From NCBI GenBank assembly GCA_001800185.1, contig MGUX01000078.1, positions 1-10,698 of the forward strand: a DNA stretch of 10,698 nt. Reading direction: 5' to 3'. The notes beneath the pieces are model-generated. The model did no database searches. It saw only the letters and a list, made by a program, of their open reading frames with translations, and was not told where the DNA came from. This stretch comes from Elusimicrobia bacterium RIFCSPLOWO2_12_FULL_59_9 (lineage in GTDB: Bacteria; Elusimicrobiota; Elusimicrobia; O2-12-FULL-59-9). Each line of letters opens with the position of its first letter. The first letter of the stretch is position 1. This document shows, in pieces, positions 1 to 6,650 of this stretch. A program made the translations under genes and the position numbers.

Positions 1-174
1 GCGTTTTTCGTTCAACCAGCCTGAAACGGCGATAACAGTGATCAGGACGGCAGCCCAGCTGAGAAACGAGACAGAGAACAATAAAAAAATGTCCGAGCTG
101 TTCCTTAAAAGTTTCAGGATGACGGTCGTGATGATACTGGCTAAGAAAACCTTCCACCAAATTTCGGTCATCAT
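1..174 (-). CDS. Small membrane protein, partial (runs off window start)
   Basis: This frame reads leftwards from an ATG at 174-172 and is still open at base 1, giving 58 residues without a stop. It begins MMTEIWWKVF and has two hydrophobic stretches, roughly residues 8-22 and 29-51, joined by a short polar piece with Lys and Arg, so it is probably a small inner-membrane protein. Its ATG overlaps the TGA of the upstream frame as ATGA, the usual sign of translational coupling, which is the main support for it being real. I do not recognise a family. A small holin-like or accessory membrane protein is possible, but nothing in the sequence proves that. Confidence 0.5.
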   Translation of the reverse strand, partial: MMTEIWWKVFLASIITTVILKLLRNSSDIFLLFSVSFLSWAAVLITVIAVSGWLNEKR

Positions 175-350
175 AGGGTTGTCCTTCCGAATAAAATGGC
201 CATGAAAGCCTGCACGGCCTTGTCCAGGTCCTCGGCAGCAATCGCCGTCCCTCTATACCGCGCCTTTTTCTGCCCCCACGCCCAGCCAAAAATGTATCCC
301 GCTACTGTCCAATAGAGAAAGAATAGAATATCTTGCAGTAAAAGGGGCAT
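171..350 (-). CDS. Small hypothetical membrane protein (59 aa), perhaps the C-terminal half of a frameshifted gene
   Basis: An ATG at 350-348 starts a 59-residue frame beginning MPLLLQDILFFLYWTVAGYI, a convincing membrane helix, followed by a basic loop (QKKARYRG) and an amphipathic tail ending FGRTTL. The stop overlaps the ATG of the next small gene (ATGA). There is no Shine-Dalgarno sequence before ATG 350, and a TTG at 374 would add eight residues. The frame overlaps the gene at 253-462 by about 100 bases. The N-terminal part of that gene (to about residue 32) followed by this frame would make one sensible protein, so a -1/+1 frameshift near 365-375 is an alternative to two overlapping genes. 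Function not recognised. Confidence 0.45.
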   Translation of the reverse strand: MPLLLQDILFFLYWTVAGYIFGWAWGQKKARYRGTAIAAEDLDKAVQAFMAILFGRTTL

Positions 351-462
351 CTGGAAACAAGTGGAAAATATCAAACGCCGGCAGACCGGCGAAGAAGTTA
401 AACGCCGTTCTTAGGAACCCTAAGACGGCGCCTTGAAAGGCCGGTTTTCTGACGGCGTTCAT
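253..462 (-). CDS. Small hypothetical protein (69 aa), overlapping; possible frameshifted N-terminal half
   Basis: The ATG at 462-460 overlaps the TGA of the preceding frame (ATGA). The first 30 or so residues (MNAVRKPAFQGAVLGFLRTA, then a Phe-rich stretch) look like a basic N-terminus followed by a membrane-associated helix. The later half looks less protein-like and is antiparallel in reading frame to the better-looking membrane helix of the neighbouring frame at 171-350. The two may therefore be one gene broken by a frameshift or sequencing error. No family recognised. Confidence 0.4.
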   Translation of the reverse strand: MNAVRKPAFQGAVLGFLRTAFNFFAGLPAFDIFHLFPDAPFTARYSILSLLDSSGIHFWLGVGAEKGAV

Positions 463-605
463 GATTTCTCTCTCCCTCTCTCGATAATGCCCTTAATCCC
501 GTCGACAATACCAAAATAGATAGACTCCTTGTCCGTACCTTTTAATACAATCTTATCGGTAATGTGGAAACCAAAGCCGTTGGGCTTGATGCCGATGATT
601 GAACC
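459..605 (-). pseudogene. C-terminal remnant of an unknown small protein, no credible start
   Basis: This frame ends at 459 with a TGA that overlaps the next ATG. Its last 48 residues (starting GSIIGIKPNGFGFHITDK and ending RGREKS) have ordinary protein composition. The frame stays open further upstream, but there it reads through a stem-loop and then the tRNA-His gene, which cannot be coding, and no ATG, GTG or TTG with a ribosome site is seen in the plausible part. I read it as the 3' end of a gene whose 5' end is lost, with coupling to the following small genes preserved. An unusual start codon cannot be excluded. Confidence 0.35.
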
Positions 606-735
606 GTGGCCTGTTGGCCAAGCCGGCCACCCATAAGAGGTAGTCCGTGGAAGAAACGATGCCAGGGCGGTCTTTTCCCCTCCCTTATCCCCGAATTTAC
701 CTCCTATGCCACACCCGCAAAGCGAAAAGGGGAAC

Positions 736-760
736 GGCGGTTTTTCAGACGGAAACCGCC
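736..760 (-). terminator. Stem-loop downstream of tRNA-His, possible weak intrinsic terminator
   Basis: GGCGGTTT (736-743) pairs perfectly with AAACCGCC (753-760) over a 9-base loop. On the minus strand, the direction of the tRNAs, the hairpin is followed by GTTCCCCTTTTCG, which is only a poor U-tract. It lies about 64 bases past the 3' end of tRNA-His, a reasonable place to end the tRNA transcript. Confidence 0.35.
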
Positions 761-823
761 ATAGGCAAGTGCCCCTGGAACTCCTCCGGGAAAGGGGGGC
801 GGTGTTCCCTTCTAGGTACAAAG

Positions 824-899
824 TGGGGTGGCCGACGGGGATCGAACCCGCAGCCTTCTGGGCCACAGCCAGACGCTCTGCCATTGAGCTACGGCCACC
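824..899 (-). tRNA. trnH: tRNA-His (anticodon GTG)
   Basis: The reverse complement folds as a full cloverleaf. The acceptor is GTGGCCG (898-892) with CGGCCAC (834-828), and the D arm contains AGCTCAATGGCAGAGC. The anticodon stem TCTGG/CCAGA encloses the loop CTGTGGC with anticodon GTG. The T arm is GCGGG-TTCGATC-CCCGT. Two His identity marks are present: an extra 5' G (G-1, base 899) facing discriminator C73 (base 827). CCA is encoded (826-824). The nearest upstream gene on the same strand is tRNA-Arg, 216 bases away, with an octamer-repeat element between them. Confidence 0.95.
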
Positions 900-915
900 A
901 TATAAAGAACGAATT

Positions 916-1106
916 AGTGGTAAAGTGGTAGAGTGGTACAGTGATAAAGTGAACAAGATACCACAGATGCGGTTATCCTGCGAGGCCGCTTGAGCCGTTC
1001 CCACTCTAGCACTATACCGCTATACCACTTGTTCTCTCTCGCCACTCTACCACTGTACCACTCGATCACTTTTTGCTCCGCCCACTATATCACTTAATTA
1101 CTATCC
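916..1106 (+). repeat. Octamer-array element, copy 1 (AGTGGTAN arms around a conserved core)
   Basis: The left arm at 916-951 is a head-to-tail run of 8-bp units AGTGGTAA, AGTGGTAG, AGTGGTAC, AGTGATAA, AGTG. The core at 952-1001 is unrelated to the octamer. The right arm is the same octamer inverted (CACTCTAG, CACTATAC, CGCTATAC, CACTTGTT at 1002-1033) and then continues in nearly unbroken 8-bp phase through two more blocks (1043-1074 and 1083-1106). The core and the boundary CCACTTGTTCTCTCTC (1025-1040) recur, inverted, at 6651-6785, so this is a dispersed repeat and not a chance microsatellite. It lies between two tRNA genes. Confidence 0.8.
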
Positions 1107-1115
1107 CTTTATAAC

Positions 1116-1187
1116 TGCCCCCACGAGGAATCGAACATCGATTACCAGCTTAGAAGGCTGGTGCTTTATCCATTAAGCTATGGGGGC
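1116..1187 (-). tRNA. trnR: tRNA-Arg (anticodon TCT)
   Basis: The reverse complement gives a complete 72-base cloverleaf. Acceptor GCCCCCA (1187-1181) pairs with TGGGGGC (1123-1117), and the discriminator is A (1116). The D arm contains AGCTTAATGGATAAAGC. The anticodon stem CCAGC/GCTGG encloses CTTCTAA, giving anticodon TCT, which reads AGA/AGG Arg codons. The T-loop is TTCGATT. No CCA is encoded (the next bases are GTT), unlike the neighbouring tRNA-His. The GGGGGC at its 5' end is also one side of a palindrome continuing into the hairpin cluster to the right. Confidence 0.95.
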
Positions 1188-1345
1188 CAGCGAGCTGGGG
1201 CCCCCCTGTGGGGCCGGGACCAGAGGCCCCGGCACTTAGGGCGCCTGAGGCGCTGATCCGGGACCGCGGGCGACACGCGCCACTGGCGCTCCCTTCGTCC
1301 CTTGCCGCTGGCAAGGGGTGCCCGAAGCACTGCGCAGGGGGCGGC
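1187..1345. repeat. Cluster of GC-rich hairpins (REP-like)
   Basis: Within about 160 bases there are five short-loop inverted repeats: CCAGC-ga-GCTGG (1187-1198), GCCGGGACC-aga-GGCCCCGGC (1213-1233, one mismatch), GCGCC-tga-GGCGC (1241-1253), GCGCC-act-GGCGC (1277-1289) and CCCTTGCC-gct-GGCAAGGG (1299-1317). On the minus strand the last has the centre GCC-AGC-GGC, the same centre as the 60-bp repeats at 9772 and 9926. No credible gene is present. From 1346 to the promoter at 1434 I see nothing else definite. Confidence 0.6.
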
Positions 1346-1433
1346 CACCACAAATTATAGTAAAAACGGGGCGCCTCAATCCCGCCCGGCCGGTTCGCGC
1401 AAGAGTTTCGCTGAAAATTTAACATTTTAGATA

Positions 1434-1466
1434 TTGACATTTCTTGGCCGCCTGTTAGGATTATAT
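1434..1466 (+). promoter_or_regulatory. Sigma70-type promoter for the coiled-coil gene
   Basis: A perfect -35 TTGACA (1434-1439) is followed after 16 bases by TAGGAT (1456-1461), preceded by TG-T as in an extended -10. The stretch CCTGTTAGGATTATATGGCGG closely resembles the one in the promoter at 7743, which supports both. Transcription would start near 1468, leaving a leader of about 30 bases before ATG 1499. Confidence 0.65.
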
Positions 1467-1498
1467 GGCGGGAGGCGTCGAGGATCCGCGAAAAAATT

Positions 1499-3367
1499 AT
1501 GTCTTGGGATCCCAAAGAGATAGACGAGCAGATGAACGCGGCGTGGGGGCGTCTGATGGGGAGCCCGCCGGAATCTGAGATTTCCGGCGGCTCGGCCGGG
1601 CGCGGTCAGCCGCTCCAGTTGGCGATGCAGATGGTTCGCAGGCGGCACGACCGCGAAATCGCCGAAATGCAGGAACTGCTTGAGTCCGGCGAACAGGTCA
1701 TCTTGGACTTGCGGCTGCGGATCAAAAGCGCGGAGGAAGCCGCCGAAGTCATGCGCGCGTCTTTCGCGCAAGCACAGGAGGAAATTTTAAACAACGAGAT
1801 GGAGTATAAAGCGCGCATTGAAGAGGCTCAGAAGGCTCTGGCCCTTCAAAACGAGGGCCACCTGCAGGAAAGCGCCGGCGCGCATTTTAAATTTGAGCAG
1901 ATCAAGAAGCAATTGGCCAAAGAGCAGGAAAAGCTTCAGGAAGAGCTGCAGCGGCACAAGTCCCTTCAGGAATCCTGGAGCCGGCGGGAAGAAAAATTGC
2001 AAAGACAAACGGCGGAGCTCCGCGACGGCCTGGAAAAACTGGAAGCCGAATCTGAAAAGAAGCGGGAAGAGCTTCGCCGCGAAATCACCCAAAAATCCTC
2101 CCAGATAGACCAGCTTCAGCGCAAGCTGGAAGGGGCGCAGCAGAGCGCCCAGGAGACCGTTCACAAGTTGGAGCAGGCGCTGCAAAAAACAGTGGAGGAG
2201 TTGTTGAGCGAACGCCGCGAAAAGACGAGCGTGGATGAGAGGCGGGAGGACGGGCTGCGCAAGGTCAAGGAGCTGGAGGATCACTTGGCCGTCACCAAGG
2301 CGACGTGGGAGGAAGAGCGGCGGCAATGGCGGGAATTGTGGGACCGGGAGCGCTCCTCCTGGGAGCTGCAGAGGCGCGAATTCCTTTTGTGGGAGGAAAA
2401 GCTCCGCACGGAACGCGAGGCCTGGCACAAAGACCTGCGAATCCAAGAAGCCAAAGAGCTGGGCTTCGCCGCGCAGATGTCCCAGGTCTTGAAGGACTCC
2501 GCGGAATGGCTCGCCAAGATGACTTTGCTCCTCAAGCACTTCGCCCTAAAAGGCGGGGTCGCCGCGCCGCCGATATTGACGGCCGAGCCCGTGCCTCTGC
2601 GGGTGTCCTATGCGGGCGCGATTAAAAGGACCTTGTGGGCCGCCTGCATAGCGGGGCTTTTGGGCGGCGTCAGCGCGCACGTTTATCGCAACTATTTTCA
2701 CCGCATCTTTTTGAAATCCGAATCCGCCGCCGAGGTGGACGTTCCAAACGCCAAAGCCATCACCTTCGACGGGGCCCTTTTATGGATCGCGGATTATGGC
2801 GGCCGACTTTTCGCTTTGAACCCGGATCGGCCCAAGGAATTTGTGCATGTGGTGGGGCTGGCGAACAGGAGCTCTTACCGTCCGGTGGCATTGAGCTTCG
2901 GCGGGGATTCCATCTGGTCCTTGGATTTCGGCCAGGGGCAGGTGCTGCGGCATCGTCCCAAGGACCCTTCCAGCGCGATTTTGTCCCTGCCCGAAGCCGG
3001 AAATCTGGCGACGTCCATCGCCTTCGACGGGGTTTATCTTTGGTCCTACCAGCCGTTTGAAAACCGCTTGCTGAGAAGCGTGCCCAATCCTCAGGACCCA
3101 TCCTTTAGAACCTTCTCTTTGGGCGCCGGCCGGATCGTGACCGGCATGCAGTGGGTGGGCTCGGATTTATGGGCCTATGATTCGGCGTCCGCCGAGCTGA
3201 TTCATTACCGTTTCAAGGAAGACTCCTTCAAATTGCTTTCCTCCCGCAAAATGGCTCCGGAGATTCTCGCTTTCACCATCGCGGGAAAATATCTGTGGGC
3301 GCTGGCGCCTCCCTCCAAAGAGGGGGGCAAACCCTTGCTCAAGAAATATAAAATCCTTATCCCCTGA
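1499..3367 (+). CDS. Coiled-coil / transmembrane / beta-propeller-like protein (622 aa)
   Basis: Function not recognised. Seen in the sequence: no signal peptide; a charged N-terminus; from about residue 40 to 345 a long Glu/Lys/Arg/Gln-rich coiled coil; one membrane helix at about 376-397 (TLWAACIAGLLGGVSAHVY). From about 415 to the end come about five diverged repeats of roughly 42 residues, with the pattern hydrophobic-FDG-x-x-LW followed by LhxxxP (for example AITFDGALLWIADYG, SIAFDGVYLWSYQPF). These suggest a beta-propeller. The arrangement predicts cytoplasmic coils and an extracytoplasmic propeller. Six Trp at 270, 277, 281, 288, 298 and 309 all fall on coiled-coil core positions. The protein ends KKYKILIP, like the KKILIP end of the next gene. 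ATG 1499 is the chosen start; a GAGGAT lies 13 bases upstream, a long spacing. It has its own promoter. A structural scaffold or a signal-transmitting surface sensor are both possible. Confidence 0.85.
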   Translation: MSWDPKEIDEQMNAAWGRLMGSPPESEISGGSAGRGQPLQLAMQMVRRRHDREIAEMQELLESGEQVILDLRLRIKSAEEAAEVMRASFAQAQEEILNNEMEYKARIEEAQKALALQNEGHLQESAGAHFKFEQIKKQLAKEQEKLQEELQRHKSLQESWSRREEKLQRQTAELRDGLEKLEAESEKKREELRREITQKSSQIDQLQRKLEGAQQSAQETVHKLEQALQKTVEELLSERREKTSVDERREDGLRKVKELEDHLAVTKATWEEERRQWRELWDRERSSWELQRREFLLWEEKLRTEREAWHKDLRIQEAKELGFAAQMSQVLKDSAEWLAKMTLLLKHFALKGGVAAPPILTAEPVPLRVSYAGAIKRTLWAACIAGLLGGVSAHVYRNYFHRIFLKSESAAEVDVPNAKAITFDGALLWIADYGGRLFALNPDRPKEFVHVVGLANRSSYRPVALSFGGDSIWSLDFGQGQVLRHRPKDPSSAILSLPEAGNLATSIAFDGVYLWSYQPFENRLLRSVPNPQDPSFRTFSLGAGRIVTGMQWVGSDLWAYDSASAELIHYRFKEDSFKLLSSRKMAPEILAFTIAGKYLWALAPPSKEGGKPLLKKYKILIP

Positions 3368-3377
3368 CGGCCTGCAT

Positions 3378-3406
3378 TTAACATTTTTTTAACAACTCAG
3401 TAATAA
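3378..3406 (+). promoter_or_regulatory. Possible promoter for the FlgD-repeat surface protein
   Basis: TTAACA (3378-3383) and TAATAA (3401-3406) are separated by 17 bases in an AT-rich intergenic stretch. TATCAT at 3426-3431 is an alternative -10 without a good -35. The 102-base gap after the preceding gene makes a separate promoter likely, but the exact site is uncertain. Confidence 0.3.
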
Positions 3407-3469
3407 TTCATTAACGGCCTTCGGTTATCATTTGGATATGAAGAACCGGGATGTTCTTTATATCCAGCT

Positions 3470-6400
3470 ATGAAACGCCTGGGAAGTTCTCCAAAGAGGC
3501 TTCTGCGGGCGCTATTGCCGCTGACGGCCGGATGGGTTTTTGCGTCTTTTTTTCCCGCCGGCCTCCACGCTCAGGTCCAGCTTTTCATAAAAAATCTCAA
3601 GGTCGGTTTTGAGAGCGGTCAGGTAAGCGGATCGTGCTCCACCTTTAGCGGACTGTGCGATCTCTCCTCGCGCTCTCTGGCGGATCCCCGGCTGGAATTC
3701 GAAAACAGATCCCCGGCCTCCGGGGCTTATCCAAACAACTATCTTCATCTTTGCGCCCAGATCGGATACATAAACAATACCACGGCGGTTCTCGCCGTGG
3801 ATTCGCTGCAGTTGGACGTGTTCAAGTTTGTTCCGGGCGGCAAAGCCCTGGACGAGGAATCCACGCCGGCCGTTTACACGGTCTTCTTTTACAATGTGGG
3901 CAGCATGATACCCGAGGGGTCGGGGACGGACAACACCCTGCCTGCAGGAGGCGGCTACCGCTGCACCCGGTGGGACGGCGCTTACAATATCGAGGGGGAA
4001 TTCGGCAAATCCAACGGGCAGTACGGCTTCAGGGCGACGGTGCAGACCAACACCCAGAGCGACACCGCGGGAAACGTCGAGATCAAGCAGACCTCCGCCT
4101 ATCCGGGAGAAGGCCAGTATCCCATTAAGGTGGACGTCGTCAATCTCCACGTGGTGCGCAGCTCTCCCACCCCCGTCGGCAGCGGGCCCACCGTCGCCGG
4201 GCAGCCCTACAACATCACCTACCGTCTGAGCAAGGACGCCGCGGTGACCGTCAAAATCTATGATTCCAGCCTCAACGTCATCAGAACGGTGGTCTCGGGC
4301 CTTCCCCGGCCGGGCGAGGGAGTTCCGGACGGGACGTTGCGCTACAGCGACGCCTGGGACGGCAGAAACGACAGGGGAAACGTCGTTCCCGCGGGAGTCT
4401 ATATCGCTGAAATCAAGGCGCAAGCGACCGACTTTTCCGGCACCGACGTTTCCGACGCGGTCTATCGCCAGGTTTCGCTCGATCCGTTGCAGATTACGGA
4501 TGTTAAGGTTTTTCCGCTTCTGGCCACCAGCACCTCGCGCGCCAATATTTCCTTTATGCTGACGGAACCTGCGACGACCTACCTGGATATTTGGACCCCC
4601 GGCACGGTGTTCAGCGACGTGAACGCCGCCAACCCCACCGGCAGCGGAGGCACGCTGCTGCGGCGCATCGTGGAGCAGCAGAGGGGGTTGTCCCAGGTGT
4701 CCGTCCAATGGGACGGCAGGGATTTCGCTGGTAACACGCGTCGGGATGGAAATTACGTCTATAGCCTCTACGCGCGGTTGCCGTCGTCCGACAACAATGG
4801 GAATCCGGTGGATATTTTTACCTCGAAACCCAAGATCGGCTTGATTCCGGTGGCCCGCGGCCTGATTGAAATCAGCCAGGTGGTGCCGTCGTTCACCTCG
4901 ATCGGTTCCAGCCCCAGCGTGGGGGGGCTTCGCCCTTTTTCTTTTCGTTACCTTCTGTCCCGGGAGGCGGTGGTGAGCGTCAAAGTGCTCAAACCGGACG
5001 GTTTTACGGTCGTAAAGACCTTGGTGGACAGAGGGATCCGCCCGGGGGATTTTCTAAACTCAGAGCCCTGGAGCACCGGCACGGGAGATGATGGAAGATA
5101 TGTCGATCCCGGCAATTATTTAGTGCAGCTTACGGCGGAGGACCCTCAGGTGCCTTCCCAGATATCCACCACCACCGCCCAGTTTTCGCTCAACCTGTTT
5201 CGCATCACCAACCTCGAGGTGTCGCCGCTTTTAAGCGGCGCGTCGGACTCCGCCCGAATCGATTACCAGTTTTCCGAATCGATGGAAGCCACCATCAACA
5301 TCTATCCTTCCGGAACCGTGATTAACTCCGACGGGCCTTGGCCCCCCACCCCAGTGGAGATCCGCAGTCCCACGGGAGGCTCCGTGTCTCCCGTCAAGAC
5401 CATCACGGGAGTTCGTCCGGGCCGCCTTCGGGTGAGCGAGCCTTGGGAGGGGCGCAACAACAACGGGGTGTTCGTCCAAGACGGCCAGTACCCTTTTACG
5501 CTCACCGGCAAATCCACCACGACGCCGGTTTTCTACGCGGTGGACCGGATGATCGGAGTGATCACGGTGGCTCGGGGCAATATCGAGTTCGAGAGCTTCC
5601 GCACGGCGCCCTCCATCGCTCCCTTGTTCAACTCCAGCGGCACCGTGGCGCTGCCTCCCTATGAAATCAGTTTCACCGTGACCCGCCAATCCTCCGTGAC
5701 CTTGCAGATTTTAAACACCGTTCCTCCCATCGCCCCCGTTAAGACTTTGTTGGCGGGTGCCGCAAAGTCGGCCTCCATTCCTCATAAGGAGTTTTGGGAC
5801 GCCCGCGACGACAGCGGGCGCTTCGTCAAGCCCGGCTTCTATACGGTGCGGGTGACGGCCATTGATTTGGCTTCGGAGCTGACTTCCGGCAGCACCAAGG
5901 AGGACACGTTGTCGGTCGATCCTCTCAGAATTTTCGATGTGGCCGTGGCGCCCCTGACGGAGCAGGGTTTGGCCGAAATCCATTATCAAGTCTCTGAAAC
6001 CATGCGGACGGCGGTGAAAATATTCAAGCCGGGCACGACTTTCGACCGTCAAGGCAATGCGAGCCCGCCGGAAAGAATCTCCCTGGTCAAGCGTTTCGTC
6101 GGTATCCGCCCCAAGCTCAGCGAAATTACGCAGCCTTGGGACGGCACCGACGAGCAGCTTTCCATCGTTCCAGACGGCAATTATTTTTTCCGGATCATCG
6201 GCTCCACCAATCCCAACGCTCTGGATTCGATCACGGGGGATATTCTCGACCCCAACTCCATCCTTGAGGACTTGGTTCTTTCCGACGTGGCCGTGGTGCG
6301 GGCCAGTTCCTTCGATCCCGAGGCCGACTTTACCGACGGCACCTATATCTATCCCAATCCCGTGACCGCGGACACCGCCAAGGTCCGGATTTGGGTCCCG

Positions 6401-6640
6401 ACCCAGGCGCGGGTCTTTTTCAAGATTTTCACCTTAAACGGCGACCTCGTCTACGACAAGGACCTCGGAGAATGGCCCGGCGGGAACAACGTGCAATCGC
6501 CCAACTTCGTGGTTTGGAATCGCGACAATCAATCCGGGAAAAAACTGGCGCGCGGCGTCTACTTCGCCGTCATCCGCGAGGAGGGCACGACCGGCAACCG
6601 CGAGGTTTTTCAGACCGTCAAAAAAATATTGATACCGTGA
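3470..6640 (+). CDS. Large exported surface protein with seven FlgD-type Ig repeats and a sorting-like C-terminus (1056 aa)
   Basis: The N-terminus is a Sec signal peptide: basic residues MKRLGSSPKR, a hydrophobic core and a likely cut after AGLHA (about residue 34). Residues 35-215 form a unique domain with Cys near 56, 63, 95 and 164. After that come seven FlgD-Ig-like units, each carrying a W-D-G-R-(N/D)-x-x-G-x-x-V-x-x-G-x-Y signature (near 297, 414, 534, 659, 776, 890 and 1017). In FlgD and many surface proteins this fold is a structural spacer. The last unit (about 955-1056) has YIYPNPV followed by VYFAVIREEG and ends KKILIP, resembling the C-terminal module of type IX-secreted proteins. 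The neighbouring PorV-like gene supports export across the outer membrane. ATG 3470 is the first start that gives the signal peptide; no clear ribosome site precedes it. Adhesin, surface-layer or filament component are all possible. Confidence 0.85.
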   Translation: MKRLGSSPKRLLRALLPLTAGWVFASFFPAGLHAQVQLFIKNLKVGFESGQVSGSCSTFSGLCDLSSRSLADPRLEFENRSPASGAYPNNYLHLCAQIGYINNTTAVLAVDSLQLDVFKFVPGGKALDEESTPAVYTVFFYNVGSMIPEGSGTDNTLPAGGGYRCTRWDGAYNIEGEFGKSNGQYGFRATVQTNTQSDTAGNVEIKQTSAYPGEGQYPIKVDVVNLHVVRSSPTPVGSGPTVAGQPYNITYRLSKDAAVTVKIYDSSLNVIRTVVSGLPRPGEGVPDGTLRYSDAWDGRNDRGNVVPAGVYIAEIKAQATDFSGTDVSDAVYRQVSLDPLQITDVKVFPLLATSTSRANISFMLTEPATTYLDIWTPGTVFSDVNAANPTGSGGTLLRRIVEQQRGLSQVSVQWDGRDFAGNTRRDGNYVYSLYARLPSSDNNGNPVDIFTSKPKIGLIPVARGLIEISQVVPSFTSIGSSPSVGGLRPFSFRYLLSREAVVSVKVLKPDGFTVVKTLVDRGIRPGDFLNSEPWSTGTGDDGRYVDPGNYLVQLTAEDPQVPSQISTTTAQFSLNLFRITNLEVSPLLSGASDSARIDYQFSESMEATINIYPSGTVINSDGPWPPTPVEIRSPTGGSVSPVKTITGVRPGRLRVSEPWEGRNNNGVFVQDGQYPFTLTGKSTTTPVFYAVDRMIGVITVARGNIEFESFRTAPSIAPLFNSSGTVALPPYEISFTVTRQSSVTLQILNTVPPIAPVKTLLAGAAKSASIPHKEFWDARDDSGRFVKPGFYTVRVTAIDLASELTSGSTKEDTLSVDPLRIFDVAVAPLTEQGLAEIHYQVSETMRTAVKIFKPGTTFDRQGNASPPERISLVKRFVGIRPKLSEITQPWDGTDEQLSIVPDGNYFFRIIGSTNPNALDSITGDILDPNSILEDLVLSDVAVVRASSFDPEADFTDGTYIYPNPVTADTAKVRIWVPTQARVFFKIFTLNGDLVYDKDLGEWPGGNNVQSPNFVVWNRDNQSGKKLARGVYFAVIREEGTTGNREVFQTVKKILIP

Positions 6641-6650
6641 GGAGACGTGG

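Noticed and set aside
827..899. tRNA-His as an integration attachment site
   Set aside because: No partial copy of the tRNA 3' end and no integrase is seen in the window; kept only as a possibility in the findings.
459..1004. A 181-residue minus-strand open frame
   Set aside because: It reads straight through tRNA-His, a stem-loop and part of the octamer array; only its last 48 or so codons look like protein.
916..1106. Octamer arrays as a CRISPR array
   Set aside because: The unit is 8 bp with no spacers and the array is inverted about a core; no cas genes are visible.
1150..1515. A 121-residue minus-strand open frame
   Set aside because: It crosses hairpin DNA and ends inside tRNA-Arg; composition is that of GC-rich non-coding sequence.
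1787..2539. A 250-residue Leu/Phe-rich minus-strand open frame
   Set aside because: It is the antisense of a Glu/Lys/Gln-rich coiled coil, which always reads as Leu/Phe-rich; no start signal or family pattern.
3512..4708. A 398-residue minus-strand open frame
   Set aside because: Antisense shadow of the FlgD-repeat gene in GC-rich DNA; no domain, promoter or ribosome site, while the plus strand has clear repeats and a signal peptide.
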